Assembly: GCF_032062135.1 (NCBI RefSeq)
Contig: NC_092860.1
Coordinates: forward strand, 65,484,263 to 65,548,262
DNA length: 64,000 nucleotides
Origin: Pyxicephalus adspersus
Taxonomy: Eukaryota; Chordata; Amphibia; Anura; Pyxicephalidae
Direction: 5' to 3'
The notes under the pieces are model-generated. The model was given only the letters and a program-made list of their open reading frames with translations. It had not been told where the DNA came from and made no database searches. Position 1 is the stretch's first letter; every line of letters begins with the position of its first letter. The position numbers were made by a program, and so were the translations under genes. Shown in pieces: positions 13,501 to 27,200 of the stretch.

Positions 13501-15186
13501 GTAAAAAAATATGCATTCGGACCATAAGACGCACCCTGATTTTCCCCCCACTTTAGGGGGAAAAAAAGTGCGTCTTATGGTCCGAAAAATACGGTACTTT
13601 CTTGTATTAAACGGGGAATAGATGGGGCGTGGCTTGGATGGCGCCGGACATGTTTTAGAGGAGCTTCTGTACTGGCCTGCCTTTCGTTCTTCTATCTGGG
13701 TGATTCTGACAGCAAATAGGGAAGCAAAGACCAGCAGATGGGAACGCTCTTTCAATTAATCTCCCTGAAAGTTTGGTACGTCACCTCCAATTACATTATG
13801 CTTATAATTGGAAATCTGACTCAAATACCTGAGGATTTCATTAATTCCGACATATTATACCCTGTATACAGATAACTATGTCTCGCTGTTCAGAGAAGTC
13901 AAGGGGTTAGTCAGGAAATAGAAAATCCTACCAATCTCCTATTTTGGGAGGATTGCCTTTATTAAAATGTCGATTTTGCCTAAATTTCTTTACTTCTTCT
14001 CCACCCTATTGGTAGTTGTCCCTCACAAAGCCTAAAGGACTGCAGGCATTGGTACTAGAATTTATATATGGGTACAAAAAGCATAGGCTTCCTAAAAGTG
14101 TACCCTACGTAGTACAGTGGAATTTGGGGTCCCAGATTTTTTTGAAATATTATTATGCTCCTCCTCTTCGGCGTCTAACTTCTGGCAGGATCCTGCGGTC
14201 CTTCAATTGCTGGATAGAATTCTATAACTCTATGCTATGGAGCACCCACAGTAGGGTTTCAGAGTCCACTCAATTAGCCTCAATTCAGTTTACCCAGCGT
14301 ATCTGGTCTTACTGTAAATGTAAACGTTGCCTTACATTGAATGTCTCTCTGCTTAGATCTTTCCTCTACACACCTGAAATACCTGACAGCACCTCAAGCT
14401 CATCCAATGACTAGCAATTTGTGTTGGTGATACAATTCTAGTGTGGGTGCCTTGCAACACATCTTCTGGTCTTGCCCACGTATAGTCCCCTATTGGCATA
14501 TGGTAAATAGGCTCCTTAAAGATTTGCTAGAGGTTCCTATAAACCTCCTAGGACTGCTAGTACGGGAGATGTCCAAGCCTAGTTAAGGATGTTTACCTGA
14601 TAGAGGAGGTGCCTGCAAGTTTATATGATCAATTGGACAAATTAAACAAAATTTGGGCTCCTTGGGACACATTTATGGTTATGTATCTTGGGTCAAATGC
14701 CCCATGATATTTTTGGCCCCTGCCTTATGCGGTACTCAGCCCAGGAGGACTTGAAACGCTCCAATCTGTAAAACCCAGGTCTTTTCCCCTCCCATTTTCA
14801 TTATGTTAATCTCTCCTTTCATTCTTTTTACCCTCCTGTATTCGGTAAAAGAACAATTGTTAAGTCAAATTTGTTATTAGGTTATATTTATTTCTTTTGT
14901 GTAATACCATAACTGTACATTTCCATTGTATTCAGACTATGTTACATATTCCCTTTTTCAATATTATAGACTGCAAAGATGGACACATAATCCTGTCCCT
15001 GTACAAAGCATTGGTCAGACAACATCTGTAACATGCAGTCGTTTTGGGAACCAGTTCACAAAAAGGACATTTGGAGAGAGTTGAATGGAGGAGCTCAGCT
15101 ATGAGGAGAGATTACCTGAACTGAATCCATTCTCCCATTGAGAAGAGCCGTTTAATGGGGGATAAGATCACCCTTTATAAATATAA

Positions 15187-15243
<57 letters not shown>

Positions 15244-18200
15244 AGGTCCATATAGAGAACTCTCTTCCCAATAATTCACTTTGAGATCATTACAAAGAAC
15301 AAGAGGGCACTCTGTGTCTGGAGGAAAATTAGTTTAGGATCCGGATAAGTAAGGAATTCTTCACGGTAAGCTCTGTGAAAGTGTGGAATAGGCTCCCTCA
15401 GGAAGTAGTTTTAGCAAATACTATAGATTGCTTTAAGAAAAAGTTGGATGCTTTTCTAGAAGCACAGAATATAACTGGGTATTAAGACCTTAAAGCAAGG
15501 GTGTCAAACCTGGCCAAATCTGGTCCACAATGTGCTTTTTGTGGCCCCCTATGGAATCCCACATATGAAATGCAGCTGGCCCGCCGCTGCATTGAAATAG
15601 CGCTGCTACTACAATTCTCGGCATCACACACGTCTATAGACCAGCAGCCTCTCTGCCTATGCTGGGGCCCACATTGGACTGTTTTATAGACGCAGGGAAT
15701 AGTAGCGATGCTATTTCAGTTTCAAGTTTAGCCCGCGACTTTGTGTTTGAGTTTGACACCACGGCTTTAAAGTAAAGATAGCAGTGACCGTTGATCCAGG
15801 AACATCCGATTGCCTCATCGAATCAGAAAGGAATTTTTTTATCGTTGAAGGAAATTGTATGGGGTGTTTTTTTGCCTTCCTCTGGACCAACTATGTTCAT
15901 AGGGTTTTATATCTGGGATATGTTTTTTTTCTCTAGCGGTTGAACTTGATGAACCTATTTCTGTTTTTCAATCTGATCTACTATGTAACTATGTATCTAA
16001 ATAAAAAGGTTGGTCTGCCCATGTGTAATTTGACACCCATGCTCTAGAGAGATTTTGTGTCAAGGGTTGAACATTTTTTGGAAGGAGATTTTGTGGACAA
16101 CATAAACACAGTGCCCGGTTGCCAAGCCTTTGCTGCCCACCTCTCATCTACAGCTCTAATCCTCCATTCTCTGCTGTCATCCATTCACAGGAATAAAGCT
16201 GCTGATGGGAGGTGGGCAACAATGGTAGTTTAAAAGAGGTAGTTTTGTAATCAAAGTTCTTGGGACTATACAAAGCTCAACTAATAGTAATACCGAGCAT
16301 ACAAAACAAATGCATACAATCTTATCTCAATGAAGGCATCTTGCCCAAAAAGTTATTTTGTGTTTCACCGCAAGACTGTCAGGGGAGAGTGGAGAGCATA
16401 CTGTACACATACCATGGAAAAATGGATAATTAAAATAATCATAACAAAAATACTGATTACATAATCGAATGTCATAAACTGTGTATAAACAGATGCAAAA
16501 AGGCAACAATTATTCAAGTGAGAACAAGAATATTATTTGTATTAATAAATCATTTGTGATGCATATTATAAAAAAGTATAGAATATTATATTAGTTTAAA
16601 ATCAAAGGCTTATAAACTTACTTGGTATACTTGAGACACAAAGATTATTGCGATAGCATAGATTGGTGAGATTTGTAGAGACTACCAATACCCTTAATGG
16701 GCTTATTAGGATTTTGAACTAATATACTATACCTTATGATATTATGCATCACAAATGTATTTATAATTTACAAATACCATTCTTGTCTTTATTTAGGTCC
16801 TTACTTGAATAATTGTTTCCTTCTTGCATCTGTTTATACACAGTTTACGAAATTAAATTATGTAATAGGCATTTTTGTTAGGATTATTTTTCTAATTATA
16901 TGTTTTTCATCATGTGTGCTCTCCACTCTCCTCTGAAGAAGCCTTACCGCAAAACAGAGACTATGCCTTCATTGAAATAAGATTGTATGCATTTGTTTTG
17001 TAAGCTTGATATCACTATTAGTTGAGCTTTGCATACTCCAAGAATTTTTAATACAAAATCTTTTAAACTACCATTGTTGCCATAAAGAGCCGTTCTTCTG
17101 TTTTTTCCTTCTCAATATGTTACTTATACATAAGGCTTGGCAACTTATTATGTTATAATACGTACGCTTTTTGGGCTACTACTCCTTTAACATTACTAAG
17201 GTAGCAAAAACAAAAGGGGAAGTGCTCACACAAGCACATTGCAAGGCGAGCAGGACTTACCAGTGAGCATCAGAAATAGGGCAGTTGAGCCAGCGTGGGG
17301 TTAAAACAATTTAAAATATATTATGAATCCAAAGTTACATTCCTCATAAAATCAAAAAGGTAAGTAAACTTTTTTATGCTTTTTGCACGTTCAAGTCTTC
17401 AAGAAAGAGTGGAGGTAAGTACTACAGAAAATAAAGAACAAGAGTAATTACACAGGACTAAAAACAAAAAAATACACTACATTAATATTCAAAAAAATGT
17501 ATAATATCAAAAAACTTACATATTGTGTAAGTGCAACAAATCACAACCCCCCCCCCCCCCCCAAGCTGTTGACTCTGCACAGCGCCAAAGCAGAACAGAG
17601 AGCTCATAAGCCAGAGGAGAAAAATGCATCAAACAATGCATCTGTCTTACCTCCACTCTTTCCTGATGAAGTGGATGTGAATCTGCAAAACGTGTAGAAA
17701 AAGTTTACTTGCTTTTTGTTTTTTGGAGGACCCAAATTTATGTGGAATGTAACTTTATCTATAACATGTTCCAAATTGATATGGGCCTCCAAGGTATCTG
17801 TACTTTTGAAATGAAAGGAGGTGATTGTGAGTTCTACTTTATTGCAATTTTAATTCAAAGTGTTTTTTAAATTGTTATTATTAAAGTTCTACATTTTAAA
17901 ATATTGATTATATAGGATATGGGATGTGGCAAAATATATGCATACACCATAGGGGTACTTTCGAAATTAATTTTTTGAACTGTAGTCAATATATAAAACA
18001 ATGTTTGTGAATAAACAATATTTAATCTTTGGCAGAAAATTTACTTTCACCCTTCTTTGAGCAAAAGTAACCTTCGCTGCTATTTATCCCCCCCCCCCTC
18101 GCACAGGGATTGCTTGCTGGAACATTTGTCTATCTGTATCTTATAGCATTTTGCTATGATTTACAAACAGGAATTGCATGTGTAATGCAATGGCTGAGGG

Positions 18201-21200
18201 ACAAACTTTGATTTTCAAAATTGACAGGCAAAAGTGGTTTGCAATTGAAAGCTCATGTCTGTTGTAAAATTATAGCAGAAATCTATAAAATACAAATGGA
18301 GAAATGCCCAGCACCATAAATATCCCCCAATGGAAGTTTGCAGGATATTGAGTCATAAATGTTTAAAGAGGACCTTACACTAAAAGGAAAGGTGCATTTT
18401 ACCTGACACCCTTTCAATTCCTAAATCAACCTAATATTGTGAAAAACAATATATTCTGTAAATACCTGTAAATGGGAAAAAAATATTATTATATATACCT
18501 TAACCTAGGCCTTGTGCATGACATTAACAATGTTCTGGATGGAGCCCTTTGAAACCCAGAGCTGCACACTGCAGGTGTCTTTTCAGAGGATTTCAGCTGC
18601 TTTACAGTTAATGGATTTCTTTTGATAGTATTTCGTTTTCTTCAGAAAAGTAATGCAGTCTTGAAAAAAGCACCACCCCTTGAGTTCTGCCTTTAATAAA
18701 CCTCTCCCCATTTACTGTAAAGCAGACATTCATGCATTATTGTCTATCAGGGGTTGACTTAAAACATTATTGCCAAACACAGAGCTCAGACCCAGCCAGA
18801 GGGTGAGAATTGAGTTTAACTGGTTCTAAATTAAGGTACAGGAAAGGCAACATCAAACAGTCTCTAAACAGTTTAGCTAATTCCTGCCAATTACGAGAAT
18901 GCGAATTTATACACAACTACAAATTCATAGTGCCGGACCAAATTCTTGGTGTACACATTCCAATTTCAAACTTGTCCTCCAGTTTCCAAATTACTTTGGC
19001 ATTTTTACTATAATACCATAATTTATGGAATGTAAAAAAAAATTACCTTGGATTGGTTCAGCCCATCATACCGCATGCGCTGTCTATTCTTATTTATTTT
19101 GCTCATCAACATTTTTCCTGTTCGAAAGTCGAAAGTGCTGAGATCCATCGAGTTGCCAAGATATCGTGCCAATTGAGGTTTACTGCGGAACTTTTTCCCA
19201 CTGGGGCTGAAAAACAAAATTGAATTAGACTTCATACTGACGGATATAACAATATATTTTACAAAACATCAAGTAATCACAATTGCAAGAATCAGCTTTC
19301 TGTTTTAATTCTCAACTCTAGAAGGATGAATTACTAAATTAGTTGACAATCTGCACTGAAAGTGAAGACTTGCTTCAATAATTGAATCATAAAATCAAAG
19401 TGGTTATTTAACATGTACTTGATTGTTTTACTTTGAGTACCCAACTATGATTTATTGAGTGAAGATTCTCAACTCATTAGGTAAATCACCATTCATAGCA
19501 AAAAGCTGTTTGAAGCTGTAAGCTCCTGTTGCTGCTCCGTTCCAAGACAAAGTAAGTTGTTTGCTTAAACCAGTAACCCATTCTGAAAGCCTTAAAGTGA
19601 ATCCTAAACCTTTTTTTTTTTACAAAAAATTTATTCTGGGAGTCTACTTGTGCCACACTGTGTTTAATTTTGAACTATATCAAAACTGTGGGTTAAACAG
19701 CAGAAACCTGGACGCCAAGCACAAAAAAAACAACAGTGCAGAAAGAGGAGAGAGTAATCAGAAAACACAAGTAAACAGACCACAACACTGAGCACAGAAT
19801 GTCTAGTCACCTGTATACAACCACCCCAATATCCTTTCAGGACAAAAATCCACATGACATGACAAGAGATACCCACACAGCACAATTTTTCAACTTTAAA
19901 TACAGGTTGACATTAAAAAATCTGGCAACCTCCTGACCTGAGGAGTGCCAAACTTTCAGAAATTGTGGATTATTGATTTGCCTGTAATTATAATGTATTA
20001 GCGCCATCCAGTGGCAACTGACAGAACTACACCCGAATGGAATCCGCAAGGGCTAGTCATGCCAGGAAACTGAGGAATCTGGAATATCGGCCTGATTTGA
20101 CAGTCAATCTGTATTTTAAAAAACTAGCCAGTTTTAAAGAAAAATGGATCTTACTAGAGGCTGTAATAAGGTGGAGATTATGCTAGACAGCCCTTCGAAC
20201 AGATATCTTAGCAGTACACAGAAAAGCCACACAAGCCAGGTGGACAGAGATAATTATGGAAATCAGCGGACTTAAAAAATAGGATATTTACATTGATTAG
20301 CAAAATCTCATTTACTGCCCATCCCCATACAAAAACAAAAAACTTTGGCTTGAACTTACCATAAACAAGCAGATCTCAAGTAGCAATGAATGGTAGTGAT
20401 TTGCAACCCAAGTGATGCCTTTGAGCATCAAAATCTAGGAGTCAATAATTAACACAAAATACCTACAATGTAGAGTAATCTTAAAATACAAAGAATTTAG
20501 AAGATTATCACATGATTACCACAGAAAGCATTTTCGCTTAAGATCAACAAATTGGCACAGGTATTCAGAGCCTATGATATGTCGCAGGCAGCAAGAGTTC
20601 AGACAATTTTGAAGACAAGAACAAAATCACTTCTTTAACTTTACAGGACTGCATAGTGCAGGAAACGGTCACCAAAACCTAAGGTTCACTGGGATATTTC
20701 AGAACAGGTCAATTATAACAGCAGTGCTGTTTTGGCACACAGCTCCACCATAAAAACTCAATGTGAGAAGCAACTTGCAATGTTGAGTAAACAGCATCAA
20801 GATTAACTTTCTCCAGTACTTGGACACGAGGACTGCCTGCAAGCAGGATACCCAGAAATGCCTTTAGCCCAGAAATATTAAACCCAACACCATGGAAAAT
20901 ACCAGAGATGGGATATAGACCAGAGAATATTGCCCAAAGCTGAATGAACTTGCAACATACAATGAACAGCAACACTTCTATAGTCTGTGGACAATAGAAA
21001 TGCACCAATGTATCACTGACAGTCAAGTACTCAAACTGAAAAAAGGAGAACCACTAAGAGCAAGAAGGATTCCTAACTACTCAGAAGAAAGCAGGACCAG
21101 ATTTTTCCTGGTCAAAATGGAGAAATCACATTTAAACTCAATATTGTCAAGGAAGCATTGTAACCCCAATTGTGGAGTAGCAACCAAGCCAAGTGAATGG

Positions 21201-24200
21201 TGGTGGTCGGCAGGTCCAGCTTACGAACAACAGTCACTGAAGAAGGCAGATTGAGATCCTGAACAAGTGTTGTATCTCCTTTAATCTCCCCAGCGGTAAA
21301 TGAGAGTGTGACTGGGGGTAGATAAAAGAAGCTGGAAGCGATAACCCCAAGTCACACTCGGGGTAGCTAAACCTATGGAGAACAATACAAAATCACGACT
21401 TACTTGATCCGCCGGCATCCTCTGTTGTCCTTCGCGTACTCTTTCTTCCTCCCACTGGCGTTCTCTGAGTCACCAGGGAGTTCCCGATGACATCAGTAGA
21501 TGCCGACGTTCCGTTCGGGGAGGGAGATTCAAATCTATTTGTATTGCCTTCAATACAAAATAACTGTATTGAATGCAATACAGTGGATTTATATGTGTAA
21601 AAGCAGTACATTGTCTTTCATGAACATTTATATTACAGTATAACATATTAGTATATATACTGTAAAACATAATAGTATTATACAGTAAAATACATTTTCA
21701 TGAAAAACGAACTGCTTTTAGACATATAAAACTGGACAGAAATGAACCTCCCAGAAGGGTAAAGAATGTGCTAGACACTGTTGGAAACACTGATTGGGCA
21801 GACGTTACAGGAGTTTATCAAAAACACCGGCACTCAATTTTTTTAGTTTAAACCAGTTGCTCCCAAACAACTGCTTCCAGCGCCCTCCACTCCTTCCCAT
21901 GCAGACTTGGATTGCAAAGGCAAGACAGCATAATCTAAACCACAACATTTATGTTTGGCTTTGTCTTAAACTTGTAGAATTTCCTGGCAACGCCATCTTG
22001 ATTTAGACTTCCTCCATGCTAGTTGTTACACCTCAATTAAGGAGAGCAGACATGTTGCAGGGATTTGCTTCCACTGCACTGGTAAGTAATTTTCTCCATC
22101 CTGAATGACCCAACCAACCTGAACTGGAAGGTGGAGTGTCCAGGCACAGTGGCAGTAAGTATACAAACATGAAAGAGGGGTGCTTAAAAGTTACATCTTG
22201 CAGAGTTACAAAAAGGGGATAACACTACTGCACATGTTGGACCTTAAAATAGACTGTTACACCTAAATAGGGACTTTATATATTTTTTTTAAACTTTTAA
22301 AATGCATTGGAAAATCTCCCTTCACACCTGACTATATGAGAACTTTTTGTTATAAGGTGGCAATGTTCAGTCCTTTCACTTCTATGCTGCTGTGTTGTCT
22401 ACACATCACACTGGTAACCAAAGATGATTAGAAAAGAGCACAAAACATGCAACAGAGTGCAGTTAAAAAAAATCTCTCAGTAAGCAAGGATTACAATGAA
22501 ACTTACAGCATACATACTCCTCGCTGAATGGGATATGTTCTGAAACACATAAGCAGACATACTTGCTACCTGAATACACACTTGAACCCTCCATTAACAC
22601 CCCATTTAGAGTTAGGTGGTACAACATTACCCCACACTATTCTTTAGCTAAATTCTCAGGATATTTAATTTTTATATACTACTGATCATGTCTATTTTCT
22701 GTAAGGGAAAGAAAAAAAAAAGTGCTTAATTGGCAGTTTCTGAATTTTTATCATCAGCAGGCTAATGCTACCCATGGGTGTTCAACAGCATTTTAGCAGC
22801 CCACTTGGTTCATATTGGGGCCCAGCTGTCTGTGCTAGCCTATGCTGATGCAAGGAACCAACTGATCCATGCTGTGGATGAGAGGACACTGTGGGTTGCA
22901 GGTAGCACTGACGATAGCCAGTGGATGCAAGCCTTTCTACAAAAGGGTGTCACAACAGCTCTGAAAGGGTTAAAGAACCACTCTGAACTTGAAGACCCTG
23001 ACTGCACTCAATTTATTGCAGCTGGATTGCAATATTCTGACTTCAAAACTGTTCTGACTGCAAAAACTGACATTGTTTCCTACAAGTTGAGGGAAGAATC
23101 TGAGCTTCCAGACCGCAAGTCCTCCCCTGAGGAAGATCAAATCAGATCTGCAGTCCTGGGGTTTTGTGTTGTCAAAACAGCGTAAGGAGAATGCTGTTGC
23201 TAAGGGTAATGTGTACAAACCAGCCCGCTATCTACGATGTCCAGTTCAGCTGACTGAGAAGATCATTTCCAAGGAATACAGCAACAAGGCTGATGTGAAT
23301 AGCCAGTAGTCCTGCAGTGCTGTCTTCCGAAGTCAGCGAAGTGAAGATAGTGAACGGGAAATTGAGCTAAGATTAAGACACAGACTGGCATTAAAGGGAC
23401 TGTAAACCAACAAAAAAAAATTTTAAACTGGTTACCCAGCATAAGGTAAACAATTCAGCAATTAAGATTTTGTATAGAAAATGGCAGTAACTTTCAAAGT
23501 ATGTCTGCAGGTTCTAGGGCAGCGGTCGCCAACAGGTGGTCCATGGCTATGGCTGGTGCTCCCCCCACCCCACCCCTGGTTCTGGTGGATGGGGGAGGGA
23601 GCACCGGTCAGAGCCACAGACCATGTCCTCCATATGGATCACAGGCTCGGAGCGGTGGGTGGGTTGTGTCCCTGGAAAGAGGAGAATGGGTGGGTTATGC
23701 TATTATGACATCACTCTGTGGGAAGTTTCTTCCCCTTTGAGTGACACACGGCTCCCCACACATGCACAGTCTGGAATCTGTGCAATTAGTGGTTTGTAGG
23801 TCCGAAAAGGTTGGCGACCACTGTTCTAGAGCTAAAAGTTCAGAGGCTGCATGTGAGGCACACATGGTAATTTGGTTGATAAAATGTTCCTTTTTTTGAT
23901 AATCTAATGAAACCTGTGCAAAATGACAATTGTAGCAGGGAAAACGTTGTGCAAGTTGATTGTAGCTTTGATATGTTCCTAATGACGGTTTTACTGGTGA
24001 AAATAATGTAGAAAATTATCTGAAATACATGATCTTTCTAAAAATATTTCTAAAAGCTCTGTAAATTTTAACCCTTGGATCTGCCTCTAAAAATGTTAAG
24101 TTTTGGCATTCAATTACAAATAAACTTCCCAACAAAATTATCAATTATAGAAAAATCAACGTTGCATCATTGCAACATGTAAATGTTCAGATCATTTGTT

Positions 24201-27200
24201 AACACTTGAGATGTAATACTGACACCCAATACAAGACCAAAACTCCAAGATCCTGACCACACACAAACACCCAAGAAGTCCCCACAACTCTCCTCCATTA
24301 TCTCGTGAATCCACTACAATCAAATGGTAGTAAAACAATAAAATCAGACATTTACCAGCAGCTTACCACAAAGAAGTTAAAACTTGTCCACAACTCCAAG
24401 AATCATATGACATCCCTTCCTGAGAGTTCTTCCGATATATACACTTACGGCGCTATGCAAACTCTACTAAAGAAAAAAAAATAAAATAAATAAAATGATA
24501 ATCAGGGATTAAATGCTCACACCCTTCAAATATAGAGACCAGAAAGATCCTTATTCCCAGCTTTAATATCCCTGACATACTAATAACTAAATTTATCACC
24601 CCCAGAATATATCAAGAGGAAGAGTTAGAATTTAAAATTAAGAAAACTAGAAATATAGACCTCTGAAGTCAGATAGACCAATGGTTGCCAACCTTTTTGG
24701 TCCCGCAGACCACTAAAATCACCGGCTCTGGACCGCGCATGCGCGGTGACCTGAGTGTCAATTAAAGGAGGAGAAACCTCCCCCAGAGTGATGTCATTAT
24801 GACATAAACCCACCCACTCTCCCATCACAGATCTGAGCTTGCAATGGGAGAGTGGGCAGGTTGTGTCACTGGACACAACCTGTCCACTTCCCTGAGCCTG
24901 GGAACGTGGTCTGCGGCTCTGGCTGGGGGGTCCCTCCAGCATGGTCCTTCTCCTGACCCCGCTCAAGGGTGCACTGGCCAGAGCAGCGGACCACCAAAAT
25001 TTTCTCAGCGACCGCTGAAATAGACCATGTATTTAGCAGAAGAAAATTCCTATTAGGCACTGTCCATAAGGTACTTTACTACTATGGCAATATACCTTAA
25101 AAAATGCTTTAAATAATATTTTGTATATATCCTCCCATTGCTTTATTGGATTTTTTTATATACTGGTGCGGGTCCAGATAGCTATATTCCAAAGTTCAGC
25201 AAATATTATTAATTTAATTACAGTTGACCATCAAAACTCCAACCATCGATAATTTGTTTCCTTCAGTTTTCAGGGATGAATTTCAGATCACATTTTCAAT
25301 ACAGGGACTGCAGTACAGTGCTTGGCCACTGATGTTTTGATAGCGCTGTTCTGCAGAATCAGCTGTTAGGTCTTGCATGCTACACTAAATACACGCAGAG
25401 ATGTGCTTGCCTGCCTGCTCCCTAGAACTGTGCCAGATGTCAGCGGGTGCTGCCAGAGGAAGGCTGGCCTGTGCCCGGAATTTTCGAAAATAAGCGCACT
25501 CCTCGGATCCTGAGGTTGCCAGATTTTTTATTTCAACTGTATGTCAAGTTTAAAAAATAAAAATCTAAACCTAACAGACTGCATTAATCTAAACAGACTT
25601 GTACACTGCAGCTCCAGAACACCCCCCCCCCCCCCCATTCCTTTCACAGATGCCCTACCAAGTCTTATCTTTTTGATCCACCCCAATAAACATCCCACAA
25701 ATAAATTCCTGCAACTTCCACAATCTATGATTGGTACATTAATTGCTACTTTACCTAACACCAAGATACATTTGATTCTTATTGACACACGGAAAAAAAA
25801 TGAAGTTTTATAAAAATTATGTTTTGCTTTCAATCTATTTATGCCCCAAACAAGATTTCCTGTATTTTTCACAGGTCTGTTAAATGTCTAAACTGCTGGA
25901 AGCCAGAGAACCATTGAACCCTTTGTTCTCACTCAGATGAAAAAGAACAAGGACAAGGACAAAAAAACAACATGTACTTACAGGACAAAAACCGACACCT
26001 CCAAAAACCTCATAGCTGAAGTGATGTCAAAAGCCACCAGAAGTAAGTCATATAAATGTACCTTGTGCAAGAGCTTACATGGTAATAGGGCCAAAACTAT
26101 AGGACAGAGCTTGACAGGCGCAAATGTGAAGGCCAGTAAGACACCAAAGGTTGTCGATACATGATCACAAAAGCAGAGATCCTAATAGTGATAATACTCC
26201 ATCCTAAAACATAGTTAATTTAACACACATTTCCTTCAAACTTTATTAGCTATGCTGTTACTGACAGACTGAAAAGCAGAACAGAATACTAAACAATGAG
26301 GGACAGGCACAGGGTGACTTACTAGATAAAATATGCCACCACCAGGCCGACTGGCCAAAGCGGCACTAGACAGTTCCACTACTGCACCACACTTCACTGG
26401 AACACTTTGTAACGCTTCAGCATAGTCTGCTGGTTAATTTATGTAGAAAACGCATCCAGTACACGATCAGTCATCTCCAAAGGGGACCATGCACACTCAG
26501 GAATAATCAAGACGATCTCTGCATCTTAGGATATCCATTTCCTCTGAGTGACTTCTGACATATTTTAACCCATTTAAATAGTCTAGACCATTTTGTGTCA
26601 CGTTTCTACTACCCCTGAGGAATCCTTTAAAGGCGAAACGTGTCAGGAACAGAAACACTTTTTCTACATCAATCCAAGAATATGCTAAAGTGTTACAGTG
26701 ATGCAGTAGTAACTATCTGAGGCCAGCATCTTATATAATTGTCAAACTAAGAGCAGAGGCGGACTTCAAAACCTACTCTGTATAGTGATTGGTTTGAGCA
26801 ACATGTGTAGCGTTCTATCCAAAATTAGTTTATGGAATTTCAAATTGGATCACCTCAAGGTAGGAGACCATTAGGTTAAAAAGTGGAAAAAAATTGCACT
26901 CACAGGAAAGAAATGTGTCTCAGCCGCCTTAAACTGGAAGAACGAGACAAAACCCTTACTACCCTGCTACCTAGAATTAAACCCTTGAGACAGAAACAAT
27001 AAAGGTTTGCAGCAGTTCAAAATTAGAGTTTTAGAGTTTGTAGCAGCATCAAAAGTAGAGTTGTGAGTGCAATCTTATAAATATCTGCTCCTTAAACAAA
27101 AGCCTAAAGTGGACCTATACAGAGAGATTACACTTATTACTAATAATAACAATACATGTTAATCCTTATACCAGTCTTCATGTTGTAATACTGTAAATAC

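Larger units (their letters stand above)
9690..15985 (+). mobile_element. CR1 LINE, decayed, with three nested insertions
   Basis: Runs from ORF1 (9700-10470) through endonuclease (11136-11340) and reverse transcriptase (11850-12416). It continues after a TA-flanked element (12419-13594) and an L1 (13625-14965) to a CR1 3' end at 14966-15495 and 15773-15985. Continuity is shown by the coding sense: AISKASKV, LSCIKRGID and DCKDGHIILSLYKALVRQHL are consecutive CR1 segments. Many stops and frameshifts; dead. It lies antisense inside mbd3 intron 2. Confidence 0.85.

Noticed and set aside
12499..13755. Frames of more than 300 residues across 12.5-13.7 kb
   Set aside because: Almost entirely N bases.
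25937..26164. Lys-rich 75-residue frame with a CTLC motif
   Set aside because: Low-complexity Lys-rich start, no second Cys/His pair, no splice or promoter context.
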